Assembly (NCBI RefSeq): GCF_900492205.1
Contig: NZ_UEYQ01000004.1
Span: 186,001 to 250,000, forward strand
DNA length: 64,000 bases
Source: Ciceribacter sp. T2.26MG-112.2
Lineage (GTDB): Bacteria; Pseudomonadota; Alphaproteobacteria; Rhizobiales; Rhizobiaceae
Direction: 5' to 3'
Shown: positions 44,341 to 53,898 of the stretch, piece after piece
Layout: the number at the start of each line of letters is the position of its first letter
How positions within the stretch are numbered: position 1 is the first letter of the stretch
The notes under the pieces: generated by a model
Databases searched by the model: none
What the model was told of the DNA's origin: nothing
The model's input: only the letters and a program-made list of their open reading frames with translations
Translations under genes and position numbers: made by a program

Positions 44341-45564
44341 ATGGCATCGCATAAAGACGTGAAGAAGGTCGTCCTCGCCTATTCCGGCGGGCTCGACACT
44401 TCGATCATCCTGAAATGGCTTCAGACGGAACTCAACGCCGAAGTCGTGACCTTCACCGCCGATCTCGGCCAGGGCGAAGAGCTCGAGCCTGCGCGCAAGA
44501 AGGCCGAGATGCTGGGCATCAAGGAGATCTTCATCGAGGACGTGCGCGAAGAATTCGTCCGCGACTTCGTCTTCCCGATGTTCCGCGCCAATGCCGTCTA
44601 CGAAGGCGTCTACCTGCTCGGCACCTCGATCGCCCGTCCGCTGATCTCAAAGCACCTGATCGATATCGCCAGGAAGACCGGCGCCGACGCCATCGCCCAT
44701 GGCGCCACCGGCAAGGGCAATGACCAGGTTCGTTTCGAGCTTTCGGCCTATGCACTGAACCCCGACATCAAGATCATCGCTCCCTGGCGCGACTGGTCGT
44801 TCAAGAGCCGGACCGATCTTCTCGAATTCGCCGAACAGCACCAGATCCCGGTCGCCAAGGACAAGAAGGGCGAGGCGCCGTTCTCGGTCGACGCCAATCT
44901 TCTGCACTCCTCGTCCGAGGGCAAGGTTCTTGAGGACCCGAGCCAGGAAGCGCCGGAATACGTGCACATGCGCACGATCTCGCCGGAAGCCGCTCCCGAC
45001 AAGGCCACGATCATCAAGGTCGGCTTTGAACGCGGCGACGCTGTTTCGATCAACGGTGTCCGCATGAGCCCGGCAACGCTGCTCGCCAAGCTCAACGACT
45101 ATGGCCGCGACAACGGCATCGGCCGCCTGGACCTCGTCGAGAATCGTTTCGTGGGCATGAAGTCCCGCGGCGTCTACGAGACCCCCGGCGGCACGATCCT
45201 TCTGGCCGCGCATCGCGCGATCGAGAGCATCACGCTCGACCGCGGTGCTGCGCACCTCAAGGACGAGTTGATGCCGAAATATGCGGAGCTCATCTATTAC
45301 GGCTTCTGGTTCTCGCCGGAACGCGAAATGCTGCAGGCCCTGATCGACAAGAGCCAGGAACATGTCGAAGGCGAAGTGACGCTTAAGCTCTACAAGGGCA
45401 ATGTCATGGTCATCGGCCGCGAGAGCGACAAGTCGCTCTATTCCGACCAGCTGGTGACCTTCGAGGACGACCAGGGCGCCTATGACCAGAAGGACGCGGC
45501 CGGCTTCATCAAGCTCAACGCCCTTCGTCTGCGGACGCTCGCCAAGCGCAACCTCAAGGGCTGA
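44341..45564 (+). CDS. argG: Argininosuccinate synthase
   Basis: A 407-residue enzyme joining citrulline and aspartate with ATP, the penultimate step of arginine synthesis. The PP-loop is AYSGGLDTS near residue 12; [13 protein letters not shown] and [10 protein letters not shown] are family marks. The ATG at 44341 gives the standard length ([17 protein letters not shown]); the frame extends to 44308. Single gene with a terminator. Confidence 0.97.
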   Translation: MASHKDVKKVVLAYSGGLDTSIILKWLQTELNAEVVTFTADLGQGEELEPARKKAEMLGIKEIFIEDVREEFVRDFVFPMFRANAVYEGVYLLGTSIARPLISKHLIDIARKTGADAIAHGATGKGNDQVRFELSAYALNPDIKIIAPWRDWSFKSRTDLLEFAEQHQIPVAKDKKGEAPFSVDANLLHSSSEGKVLEDPSQEAPEYVHMRTISPEAAPDKATIIKVGFERGDAVSINGVRMSPATLLAKLNDYGRDNGIGRLDLVENRFVGMKSRGVYETPGGTILLAAHRAIESITLDRGAAHLKDELMPKYAELIYYGFWFSPEREMLQALIDKSQEHVEGEVTLKLYKGNVMVIGRESDKSLYSDQLVTFEDDQGAYDQKDAAGFIKLNALRLRTLAKRNLKG

Positions 45565-45589
45565 GCATCGCGCCCATCACGTTCGAGAG

Positions 45590-45622
45590 CCCGCCGTTGC
45601 AAGCCGCAGCGGCGGGTTTTTT
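45590..45622 (+). terminator. Terminator of argG
   Basis: CCCGCCG (45590-45596) pairs with CGGCGGG (45610-45616), followed by six T. The minus-strand MFS gene ends right beside it. Confidence 0.85.
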
Positions 45623-46815
45623 CATTGCATGCGCCGCCGGGCCCGGATGAAGGCGAGATAGGCGGCGATCGACATGAATTCCATCAAGGGAATGACGGTG
45701 CCGAAGGCGGTGAGCGGATCGCCGATCATGGCGGCCGCGACGCCGCCGAGGAAGCCGGATGCCATCTGGATGAAGCCGATCAGGGCCGCCGCCGAGCCGG
45801 CGATCTGAGGATGCGGCGCAAGGCCGGCCGTGGTGATATAGGGGCTGACGAAGGCGATGCCGAAGGAGCAGACGGCCACCGGTCCCATGATCGACAGGAA
45901 GGTCGGCGGGATGAGATGGACGGACAGGGCGATCATGGCGCCGCCGATGCCGATCAAGCCAAGGCCCGTCCGCAATGCGCCGCGCTCGCCGAGCCGCCGG
46001 GCCAGCACACGCAGCGCCACCGAACCGGAGAAGAAGAAGCCCGACTGCATCAGCATGCCGAGGCCGAACTGGCTCGGTGTCAGCCCGACATGGTTGATGA
46101 GCACGAAGGGCAGCATGGTCGACTGCGCGTAGAGCGCGCCGATGCAGCCACCGAGCACCAGCGCGGAAAACAGAACACGGGGATCGCCGATCAGCGTGCC
46201 ATAGGCGCGGATGAGGCGGGTCGGTCGAAGAAGGGCCCGGTCGGGCGTGGTGGTCTCCGCCATCAGAAGCCCGATCGCCAGGCTGGTGCCGATACCGAAC
46301 AGGACCATCAGCACGAAGATCGCCTGCCAGCCGGAAAATGCCAGCGCCAGACCACCGAGCGTCGGGCCGGCGGCCGGTCCGATCGCCAGCATGATGCCGA
46401 CCATGTTGAGGATGCGGGCGGCCTCCGGTCCACTGAACTGATCGCGGACGATGGCGCGCGACACGGTAATGCCGACCGAGGCGCCGATGCCCTGGATGAG
46501 GCGCCCGGCCAGAAGCCAGTCGACCGTGGGCGCGAAGGCGGCAATCAGGCTGCCCAGGATATAGATCGTCAGGAAGGCAAGGGTGGCCTTCCTGCGCCCG
46601 AAGGCATCGGAGACCGGACCGGCAACGAGCTGGGCGACGGCGAAGCCGCCGAAATAGACCGAAAGGCTGAGCTTGATCGCACTCTCAGTCGTGCCGAAAG
46701 CATCGACCAGTTCGGGCATGGCCGGTGTGTAGACGGCCATGGAGACGGGGCCGATGGTGGTCAGGAGTGCGCCGATCAGCGAGGTGCGGCGCTCGCTCAT
46801 GCGAGCCTTTGTCAT
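45622..46815 (-). CDS. Bcr/CflA family drug-resistance MFS transporter
   Basis: A 397-residue, twelve-helix major facilitator. Motif A-like GPVSDAFGRRKATL is in loop 2-3, and YTPAMPELVDAFGTTESAIKLSLS is the family's N-terminal mark. Such pumps export antibiotics or peptides with proton exchange. ATG 46815 places the first helix correctly; the longer open frame adds a low-complexity leader. Substrate unknown. Confidence 0.9.
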   Translation of the reverse strand: MTKARMSERRTSLIGALLTTIGPVSMAVYTPAMPELVDAFGTTESAIKLSLSVYFGGFAVAQLVAGPVSDAFGRRKATLAFLTIYILGSLIAAFAPTVDWLLAGRLIQGIGASVGITVSRAIVRDQFSGPEAARILNMVGIMLAIGPAAGPTLGGLALAFSGWQAIFVLMVLFGIGTSLAIGLLMAETTTPDRALLRPTRLIRAYGTLIGDPRVLFSALVLGGCIGALYAQSTMLPFVLINHVGLTPSQFGLGMLMQSGFFFSGSVALRVLARRLGERGALRTGLGLIGIGGAMIALSVHLIPPTFLSIMGPVAVCSFGIAFVSPYITTAGLAPHPQIAGSAAALIGFIQMASGFLGGVAAAMIGDPLTAFGTVIPLMEFMSIAAYLAFIRARRRMQ

Positions 46816-47075
46816 GCTGTTCCAGTCAGTCGGATTGGGTTGTCGACGTCGCTGATTTACCGGCGGGCCGTGCGGTCGATGGATCGCTGGACCATAAGGC
46901 CGAGGGAGAGATTTGGCGATAGGTCGAATGCGACCTTGATCACTCCGTGACCGACGGGAGGGCGATAAAATTCCACGCCAAGCCCTCCATGCGCTTGCCA
47001 ACGCCAACCCATGAATACCATATCGCAGGACGAGCCCGGTTTGCGGGCGTCATGCAGGTCCAAAGGGAAATCGCC

Positions 47076-49139
47076 ATGAGCACATCGTCATCCGTCAATC
47101 CCGCCGTCTTCGATTGGTCCGGCCCGAACGGCCTGCCGCGCTTCGAGGCGGTCCGCGACGAAGACTATGCGCCGGCCTTCGACGCCGCCCTTGCCGCCCA
47201 TGATGCCGAGATCGACGCAATCGCCAAGAATCCGGAGGCGCCGACGTTTGCCAACACGATCATCGCCTCGGAGACCGCCGGGGATGAACTGTCGCGGGTC
47301 TCGGCACTGTTCTGGAACAAGGCCGGCGCGCACAGCAATGATGCCATCCAGGCTTTGGAGCGTGAGATCGCACCGAAGATGTCGCGGCATTATTCGAAGA
47401 TCGGCATGAATGCCGACTTCTTTCGCCGCATCGACACGCTGTGGGAGAAGCGCGCCGAACTCGGGCTGACGACCGAGGAACTGCGTGTGCTGGAGCGCCA
47501 TTGGAAGGGTTTCGTGAAGTCGGGCGCCAAGCTGGAGAAAGCGAAGCAGGAGCGGCTCGCCGCGATCAACGAGCGGCTGGCGAGCCTTGGGGCGCAGTTC
47601 GGCCAGAACGTGCTGGCCGACGAGAAGTCATGGTTCCTGCCGCTCGACGGCGAAGACGAACTCGCCGGCATTCCGGATTTCCTGAAGGAAGCGATGGCGA
47701 CGGTGGCTGCGGCGCGCGGCGAGGGCCATGCCCATGTCGTTACCCTTTCCCGTTCTATCATCGAGCCGTTCCTGACCTTTTCCACCCGCCGCGACCTGCG
47801 CGAGAAGGCGTTCACTGCCTGGGTGGCACGCGGCATGAATGGCGGCGAGAGCGACAACCGGGCGATCGTCAAGGAGACGCTGGCGCTTCGGGCCGAAAAG
47901 GCGGGCCTGCTCGGCTATGCCAATTATGCGGCGCTTAAGCTCGACGACACCATGGCCAAGACGCCTGAAGCGGTGAACGGCCTTCTGATGAAGGTCTGGG
48001 ACAAGGCGCTCGACCAGGCCAAGGCCGAAGAAGGCGCGCTTGCCGAACTGATCGCCGAAGAGGGTGGAAACCACGAGGTCATGCCCTGGGACTGGCGCCA
48101 TTATGCCGAGAAGCTGCGGGCGAAGAAGTTCGATTTCTCCGAGGCGGAACTGAAGCCCTATCTGCAGCTGGAAAAGATCATCGAGGCCTGCTTCGATGTC
48201 GCCGGCCGGCTGTTCGGCATCAGGGCGGTGCCGCTCGAGGACGTGGCCGGCTATCACCTGGATGTGCGGGTCTTCGAGATCCGCGATCGCAACGACAAGC
48301 TGGTCGCCATGTTCCTCGGTGACTATTTCGCCCGACCGTCGAAGCGTTCGGGTGCCTGGATGAGTTCGTTCCAGTCGCAGCACAAGCTGCCGCTGAAGAA
48401 TGGCGCAGTCGGCGAGATCCCGATCATCTACAATGTCTGCAATTTCGCCAAGCCCGAGGAGGGACGCCCGGCGCTGCTGTCGCTCGACGATGCGCGCACG
48501 CTGTTCCACGAATTCGGCCATGCCGCGCATGGCATGCTGTCCAACGTCACCTATCCATCGGTGTCGGGTACGAGCGTGTCACGCGACTTCGTAGAGCTTC
48601 CCTCGCAGCTCTACGAGCATTGGCTGACCGTGCCTGAGATCCTGAAAACCTATGCCGTGCATTATGAGACCGGGCAGCCGATTCCCCAGTCCCTGCTCGA
48701 CAAGGTTCTGGCCGCTCGCACCTTCAATGCCGGTTTTGCCACGGTCGAGTTCACCTCGTCGGCACTGGTCGACATGGCGTTCCATACGCGCGGGGCGGTG
48801 GAGGATCCAATGGCGCTGCAGGCGGAGGTGCTGAAGACGATCGGGCTGCCGAAATCGCTGGTGATGCGCCATGCCACGCCGCACTTCCAGCACGTCTTCG
48901 CCGGTGACGGCTATTCTGCCGGCTATTATTCCTACATGTGGTCCGAAGTGCTTGACGCGGATGCCTTCTCCGCCTTCGAGGAAACGGGCAATGCCTTCGA
49001 TCCGGCCATGGCGGAAAGGCTTAAGGCCAATATCTATTCGGTCGGCGGTTCGGTCGATCCGGAAGTGGCCTATACGTCGTTCCGCGGCCGGCTGCCGAGC
49101 CCGGAAGCCATGCTGAAGAAGAAGGGGTTGGCGGCCTGA
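47076..49139 (+). CDS. M3 family oligopeptidase (Dcp/PrlC-like)
   Basis: A 687-residue zinc peptidase. The HEFGH motif begins at His478, in LFHEFGHAAHGML; the third zinc ligand, a Glu, should be in the following DFVELPSQ. FAGDGYSAGYYSYMW close to the C-terminus is the substrate-binding tyrosine region. It degrades short peptides in the cytosol. No signal peptide. ATG 47076 follows AAAGGGA (47062-47068). Dipeptidyl carboxypeptidase or oligopeptidase A cannot be distinguished by eye. Confidence 0.93.
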   Translation: MSTSSSVNPAVFDWSGPNGLPRFEAVRDEDYAPAFDAALAAHDAEIDAIAKNPEAPTFANTIIASETAGDELSRVSALFWNKAGAHSNDAIQALEREIAPKMSRHYSKIGMNADFFRRIDTLWEKRAELGLTTEELRVLERHWKGFVKSGAKLEKAKQERLAAINERLASLGAQFGQNVLADEKSWFLPLDGEDELAGIPDFLKEAMATVAAARGEGHAHVVTLSRSIIEPFLTFSTRRDLREKAFTAWVARGMNGGESDNRAIVKETLALRAEKAGLLGYANYAALKLDDTMAKTPEAVNGLLMKVWDKALDQAKAEEGALAELIAEEGGNHEVMPWDWRHYAEKLRAKKFDFSEAELKPYLQLEKIIEACFDVAGRLFGIRAVPLEDVAGYHLDVRVFEIRDRNDKLVAMFLGDYFARPSKRSGAWMSSFQSQHKLPLKNGAVGEIPIIYNVCNFAKPEEGRPALLSLDDARTLFHEFGHAAHGMLSNVTYPSVSGTSVSRDFVELPSQLYEHWLTVPEILKTYAVHYETGQPIPQSLLDKVLAARTFNAGFATVEFTSSALVDMAFHTRGAVEDPMALQAEVLKTIGLPKSLVMRHATPHFQHVFAGDGYSAGYYSYMWSEVLDADAFSAFEETGNAFDPAMAERLKANIYSVGGSVDPEVAYTSFRGRLPSPEAMLKKKGLAA

Positions 49140-49182
49140 TGCCGACGATCGTGGCAAAGGGGATTCCCGGTCGCCGGTAACC

Positions 49183-49206
49183 AAGCCCGGCGGCCTCGGC
49201 TTTTTT
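49183..49206 (+). terminator. Probable terminator of the M3 peptidase gene
   Basis: AAGCC (49183-49187) pairs with GGCTT (49198-49202), inner GG/CC pairing, then a T-run to 49206. Confidence 0.6.
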
Positions 49207-49296
49207 CCTTTCGCAAACGCAAAAAACAAGGTATGAGCGCGGCAAAGTAACAGGCCGCCACGTCTTGTCGCGCGCCCAGCCATCAGAGATTTTTGT

Positions 49297-51129
49297 ATGA
49301 AGATTCGCAATATCGCCATCATTGCGCACGTCGACCATGGGAAAACGACGCTCGTTGACGAACTCCTCAAGCAGTCGGGTTCGTTCCGCGAGAACCAGCG
49401 CGTCGCCGAACGCGTCATGGACTCCAACGACCTCGAAAAGGAGCGTGGCATCACCATTCTCGCCAAGGCGACCTCGGTCGAGTGGAAGGGTGTCCGCATC
49501 AACATCGTCGACACCCCCGGCCACGCGGACTTCGGCGGCGAAGTCGAGCGTATCCTGTCGATGGTGGACGGTGCGATCGTTCTCGTGGACTCGTCCGAAG
49601 GTCCCATGCCGCAGACCAAGTTCGTCGTCGGCAAGGCGCTGAAGGTCGGTCTGCGCCCGATCGTCGCGATCAACAAGATCGACCGTCCGGACGGCCGCCA
49701 CGAGGAAGTCATCAACGAGGTGTTCGACCTGTTCGCCAATCTCGATGCGACCGACGAACAGCTCGACTTCCCGATCCTCTACGGTTCGGGCCGCGACGGC
49801 TGGATGAACGTCAATCCGGAAGGCCCGAAGGAGCAGGGCCTTGCTCCTCTGCTCGACCTCGTGCTGGAACATGTTCCGGAACCGAGCGTCGGTGATGAGG
49901 ACGGCGCGTTCCGCATGATCGGCACGATCCTCGAAGCCAACCCCTTCCTCGGCCGCATCATCACCGGCCGCATCCATTCCGGCTCGATCAAGCCGAACCA
50001 GGCCGTCAAGGTTCTCGGCCAGGATGGCAAGCTGATCGAAAACGGCCGTATCTCGAAGATCCTCGCCTTCCGCGGCATCGAGCGCACCGCGATCGACGAA
50101 GCCCATGCAGGCGACATCGTCGCCATCGCCGGTCTGTCCAAGGGCACGGTTGCCGACACGTTCTGCGATCCGTCGGTTACCGAAGCGCTGACCGCCCAGC
50201 CGATCGATCCGCCGACGGTTACCATGTCCTTCATCGTCAACGATTCGCCGCTGGCCGGCACCGAGGGCGACAAGGTAACGAGCCGCGTCATCCGTGACCG
50301 TCTGCTCAAGGAAGCCGAAGGCAATGTCGCGCTGAAGATCGAGGAGGCCGAGGGCAAGGACTCGTTCTTCGTCTCCGGTCGTGGCGAATTGCAGCTCGCC
50401 GTTCTGATCGAAACCATGCGCCGCGAAGGCTTCGAGCTTGCCGTTTCGCGTCCGCGCGTCGTCATGCACAAAGACGAGGCGACCGGTCAGCTGATGGAGC
50501 CGATCGAAGAAGTCGTCATCGACGTTGACGAAGAGCATTCCGGCATCGTCGTGCAGAAAATGTCCGAGCGGAAGGCCGAGATGGCCGAGCTTCGGCCCTC
50601 CGGCGGCAATCGCGTCCGTCTGGTCTTCTTCGCCCCGACCCGCGGCTTGATCGGCTACCAGTCGGAACTTTTGACCGATACCCGTGGCACGGCGATCATG
50701 AACCGTCTGTTCCATGACTATCAGCCCTACAAGGGCCCGATTTCCGGTCGTGTGAACGGCGTCCTGCTGTCGAACGGATCGGGTGAAGCTGTCGCCTATG
50801 CCATGTTCAACCTGGAAGACCGCGGCCCGATGATCATCGAGCCGGGCGAAAAGGTCTATCAGGGCATGATCATCGGTATTCATACCCGTGACAACGACCT
50901 GGAAGTCAATGTCCTGAAGGGCAAGCAGCTCACCAACATCCGCGCCGCCGGCAAGGACGAAGCGGTCAAGTTGACCCCGCCGATCCGCATGACGCTCGAC
51001 CGCGCGCTGTCGTGGATCCAGGACGACGAGCTGATGGAAGTGACGCCGAAGTCGATCCGTCTGCGCAAGATGTATCTCGACCCGAACGATCGCAAGCGCT
51101 TCGCCAAGGCGCAGGCGGCTCAGGCCTGA
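49297..51129 (+). CDS. typA: Ribosome-associated translational GTPase TypA/BipA
   Basis: A 610-residue GTPase. G1 AHVDHGKTTL, G2 with RGITI, G3 DTPGHADF, G4 NKIDRP; then an EF-G-like domain II, domains III/V and the BipA-specific C-terminal domain. It binds the ribosome under stress or cold and assists large-subunit assembly. Length is typical. Single gene with a strong terminator. Confidence 0.97.
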   Translation: MKIRNIAIIAHVDHGKTTLVDELLKQSGSFRENQRVAERVMDSNDLEKERGITILAKATSVEWKGVRINIVDTPGHADFGGEVERILSMVDGAIVLVDSSEGPMPQTKFVVGKALKVGLRPIVAINKIDRPDGRHEEVINEVFDLFANLDATDEQLDFPILYGSGRDGWMNVNPEGPKEQGLAPLLDLVLEHVPEPSVGDEDGAFRMIGTILEANPFLGRIITGRIHSGSIKPNQAVKVLGQDGKLIENGRISKILAFRGIERTAIDEAHAGDIVAIAGLSKGTVADTFCDPSVTEALTAQPIDPPTVTMSFIVNDSPLAGTEGDKVTSRVIRDRLLKEAEGNVALKIEEAEGKDSFFVSGRGELQLAVLIETMRREGFELAVSRPRVVMHKDEATGQLMEPIEEVVIDVDEEHSGIVVQKMSERKAEMAELRPSGGNRVRLVFFAPTRGLIGYQSELLTDTRGTAIMNRLFHDYQPYKGPISGRVNGVLLSNGSGEAVAYAMFNLEDRGPMIIEPGEKVYQGMIIGIHTRDNDLEVNVLKGKQLTNIRAAGKDEAVKLTPPIRMTLDRALSWIQDDELMEVTPKSIRLRKMYLDPNDRKRFAKAQAAQA

Positions 51130-51152
51130 TCCGTCCAGCCATTGGAAACTGC

Positions 51153-51180
51153 AAACCCCGGCACGCGTGCCGGGGTTTTT
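51153..51180 (+). terminator. Terminator of typA
   Basis: A 26-bp perfect palindrome (51153-51178) whose arms begin AAACCCCGGCACG, with T-run on the plus strand. Confidence 0.9.
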
Positions 51181-51217
51181 GTTTGTGTATTCCAGACGGC
51201 CGGGCTTGCGACGCCCC

Positions 51218-51232
51218 TTAAGAATGCGTTAA
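51218..51232 (+). promoter_or_regulatory. CtrA-type box TTAA-N7-TTAA
   Basis: TTAAGAATGCGTTAA is a perfect match to the TTAA-N7-TTAA consensus of the alphaproteobacterial cell-cycle regulator CtrA. It lies about 90 bp before the acetyltransferase gene and just after the typA terminator. Function by motif only. Confidence 0.55.
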
Positions 51233-51320
51233 TTTCGCTCTAGGTCCAAATGAAGCTCGCAGGTCGATGGAACGGTGCAATCGCCTCGATCCCTTGACCC
51301 AGCCGGACGGAAGTAGCGTT

Positions 51321-51827
51321 ATGAAGACGTTGTCGATCGATGTGCGCCCTGCCGAGCCGCAGGATGCAGCCTCCATTGCCGAGGCGCACCGCTCCGCATG
51401 GCAATATGCCTATGCAGGGCTTATTCCGCATCGACCCCTCACCAAGATGATCGAACGCCGTGGCGAAACCTGGTGGCGCAAGGCGACGCGCGGGCCGGCG
51501 ACGCTTCTGGTCGTCGACGTCGCCGGCACCATCGCCGGCTATACGACGCTCGGCCTCAATCGCGCACGCGCCCTTCCGCAGGAAGGTGAGATCTACGAAA
51601 TCTATATGCGCCCCGAATATCAGGGCATCGGCCTGGGCCATGTGCTGTTCGGCGAGGCGCGGCGCCTGCTGAAGTCGCTCGGTTGCAACGGCATGGCCGT
51701 CTGGTGCCTGGAAGAAAGCCAGCACGCCGTTGATTTCTTCCGCTCCAACGGCGGCATCGACGCGGTCGAGGGCATGGAAGATTTCGACGACGTCCAGTTG
51801 AAGAAGCTCGGCTTCATCTGGAGTTGA
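51321..51827 (+). CDS. GNAT family N-acetyltransferase
   Basis: A 168-residue acetyltransferase. The acetyl-CoA site is visible as IYEIYMRPEYQGIGLGHVLFGEA (R/Q-x-x-G-x-G/A). The end contains NGGIDAVEGMEDFDDVQLKKLGFIW. The acceptor is unknown. ATG 51321 has GGAAG upstream (51309-51313). A perfect CtrA-like box lies about 90 bp upstream, which suggests cell-cycle control. Confidence 0.87.
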   Translation: MKTLSIDVRPAEPQDAASIAEAHRSAWQYAYAGLIPHRPLTKMIERRGETWWRKATRGPATLLVVDVAGTIAGYTTLGLNRARALPQEGEIYEIYMRPEYQGIGLGHVLFGEARRLLKSLGCNGMAVWCLEESQHAVDFFRSNGGIDAVEGMEDFDDVQLKKLGFIWS

Positions 51828-51843
51828 CGGCTGGCCCGGCGGC

Positions 51844-52467
51844 TTATTCGACGGATAACCCTTCGGGCCAGACATGGGTCTCTTCGCTCGCCTTCTCTCC
51901 TCGTTTTCCAATCCACATGGCTTCCTGGAATCCGCAGGCAAAATCGCTCGCCTCGCCGTCGGCGACCTGGCGCGCGAGTTCGTTGGCCTTGGGGTTGGAC
52001 AGCGCATCGACATAGCCGACGACGCAGCTTAGGCCGTCCTCCGGTTGGGCCACCCGGGAGATCACCAGAACCTGTCCCTCCGCCTCCTTCGTCGGCATGC
52101 CGGTGTCGCCGACATTTTCAATGAACCAGCGAAGGATCGCGGCAAAGGGCTTTCCCGAGGCGTCGAGACGCCATTCGACCTTGGTGTTGATGTGGTTGAA
52201 GGCTGCGAAGGACGCGAAGGCGCCCTCGATCAGCTCGGCGCGCACCGGACCGTAGAGCACACTCTGGCGCAGGTCGCCCTCGGAGAAATAGATGGGGTAG
52301 TCGTCATAGCCCCGGCATTTCATCGAGGCGCCCATCTCGTCGGCGGCGATCGTCTGGCAGCGGTCGAGGTTGAGATCGGTATAGACGCTCTCGTTGGCCA
52401 TTGCCGGTGCGGCGAGACCAAGGGTGGTGACGGCGAATGCCGTGGTCACGGAACGGAAAGCGAGCAT
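51844..52467 (-). CDS. Conserved exported protein of unknown function
   Basis: A 207-residue protein with a signal peptide (cleavage after PAMA, about residue 24). Four cysteines in the mature part suggest two disulfides. Segments such as YPIYFSEGDLRQSVLYG and RWFIENVGD are probably conserved in rhizobia, but I do not recognise a named family. Periplasmic. Convergent with the acetyltransferase gene, divergent from ppa. Confidence 0.75.
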   Translation of the reverse strand: MLAFRSVTTAFAVTTLGLAAPAMANESVYTDLNLDRCQTIAADEMGASMKCRGYDDYPIYFSEGDLRQSVLYGPVRAELIEGAFASFAAFNHINTKVEWRLDASGKPFAAILRWFIENVGDTGMPTKEAEGQVLVISRVAQPEDGLSCVVGYVDALSNPKANELARQVADGEASDFACGFQEAMWIGKRGEKASEETHVWPEGLSVE

Positions 52468-52663
52468 CGATGGTCCCCTCTAGCAGAACTGATTGCGAGT
52501 ATAGCAGAGAGCATGCCGCGTGGCGTGGGGGGACGCTGGAAAAGCCTGCAAAGCCAAGCGGTGCGGATCACCCGCATTTGCGGCCTTCGCCCAAAGCCGT
52601 GTTGCATTGCATCCCAATTCCCATTAGGAAGCGCGGGATTTCAACACTCCCATGGGGCTGAAA

Positions 52664-53197
52664 ATGCGTATTGATGCAATCAAGATCGGCAAGAATCCGC
52701 CGGATGACGTGAACGTCATTGTTGAAGTGCCGGTCGGTGGCCATCCGATCAAGTACGAGATGGACAAGGAAGCCGGCGCCCTGATCGTCGACCGCTTCCT
52801 CTATACGCCGATGACCTATCCGGGCAATTACGGTTTCGTGCCGCATACGCTCTCGGAAGACGGCGACCCTATCGACGTGCTGATCTGCAATACGCGCCCG
52901 CTCGTTCCGGGCTGCGTCATCAATGTTCGCCCGATCGGCGTCATGGTCATGGAAGACGACGGCGGCAAGGATGAGAAGATCATCGCCGTTCCGTCGCACA
53001 AGCTGACCCAGCGTTACGACAAGATCGAGAACTACACCGACATGCCGGAGATCACGCTCAAGCAGATCGAGCACTTCTTCGAGCACTACAAGGATCTGGA
53101 GCCCGGCAAGTGGGTGAAGATTGCCGGCTGGCAGGATGTCAGCGTCGCCAAGAAGCTGATCGTCGAGGCCATCGACCGGTTCAAGGCCCAGAAGTAA
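52664..53197 (+). CDS. ppa: Inorganic pyrophosphatase
   Basis: A 177-residue family I pyrophosphatase. The metal-binding signature is [41 protein letters not shown] is also typical. It hydrolyses the pyrophosphate released by biosynthesis. ATG 52664 with GGGG at 52654-52657. Convergent with the DUF167 gene four bases away. Confidence 0.97.
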   Translation: MRIDAIKIGKNPPDDVNVIVEVPVGGHPIKYEMDKEAGALIVDRFLYTPMTYPGNYGFVPHTLSEDGDPIDVLICNTRPLVPGCVINVRPIGVMVMEDDGGKDEKIIAVPSHKLTQRYDKIENYTDMPEITLKQIEHFFEHYKDLEPGKWVKIAGWQDVSVAKKLIVEAIDRFKAQK

Positions 53198-53200
53198 GGG

Positions 53201-53515
53201 TCAGTCGGTGACAAGGCCGTCGATCCGTTTTGCCAAATCCTCCGGGTCGCCCTCGATCCGGAGGATTTTTTGTCTGGCGGTGTCGCCGGAGACGACGGAC
53301 ACGGAAGATTTCGGGACGCCGAGCGCCTTGGCCAGCAGAACCACAAGCGCCTTGTTGGCCTTGCCCTTCTCCGGAACGCAGGAGACGCGCGCCTTCAGAT
53401 GCGCCTCGCCTTCGGCATTCAGTTCGACGCCATCGATCGCGTCACGGCCGCCGTTCGGGGTCAGCCGAACGGCCAGCCGCAGGTGATCGGCAAAGGCCTT
53501 GTAAGGCGCAATCAC
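53201..53515 (-). CDS. DUF167 (YggU) family protein
   Basis: About 104 residues. The family core is visible: [67 protein letters not shown]. Function unknown. GTG 53515 overlaps the YggT stop (GTGA), so it is translationally coupled. YggT-YggU pairing is common in proteobacteria. Confidence 0.88.
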   Translation of the reverse strand: MIAPYKAFADHLRLAVRLTPNGGRDAIDGVELNAEGEAHLKARVSCVPEKGKANKALVVLLAKALGVPKSSVSVVSGDTARQKILRIEGDPEDLAKRIDGLVTD

Positions 53516-53802
53516 AAGAACAGGGGGACGATGCTGTTCCACATCAGGGAGCGGATGAAGAAGATGATCAGCAGCACGACGATCGGCGAGATGTCGATGC
53601 CGCCAAGGTCGGGCAGGATGCGGCGGATGGGGCGCAGCACGGGTTCGGTCACGTTGTAGAAGAACGTGCCGAGCGAGTTGACGAAGCGGTTGCTGGAATT
53701 GATGACGTTGAACGCATAGAGCCAGGAGAAGATGGCGCTGCCGATGAGCACCCAGGTATAAATGTTCAAGGCCAGATCGATCGTCTGAAACAGCGCAAGC
53801 AT
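53512..53802 (-). CDS. YggT family membrane protein
   Basis: A 96-residue protein with two hydrophobic segments (about 1-28 and 68-92) joined by [39 protein letters not shown], the conserved YggT linker. YggT proteins have been linked to osmotic tolerance and cell division (YlmG). ATG 53802 has GGAG six bases upstream; longer readings to 53832 lack this. Operon with DUF167. Confidence 0.9.
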   Translation of the reverse strand: MLALFQTIDLALNIYTWVLIGSAIFSWLYAFNVINSSNRFVNSLGTFFYNVTEPVLRPIRRILPDLGGIDISPIVVLLIIFFIRSLMWNSIVPLFL

Positions 53803-53898
53803 GCAAGTCTCCATTTCTCGGTTGACAGACATGTAGACATTGGCGACTAAACGGACAAGTCCTGCGAGCCGGCCTATGGGGATTCATGTTTAACGGGC

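Noticed and set aside
49021..50883. 620-codon minus-strand frame opposite typA
   Set aside because: typA shows all G motifs on the plus strand; the antisense product has no recognisable domain.
53230..53850. 206-codon plus-strand frame over YggT/DUF167
   Set aside because: The minus strand carries two recognised small families with coupled starts; the plus frame is a shadow.
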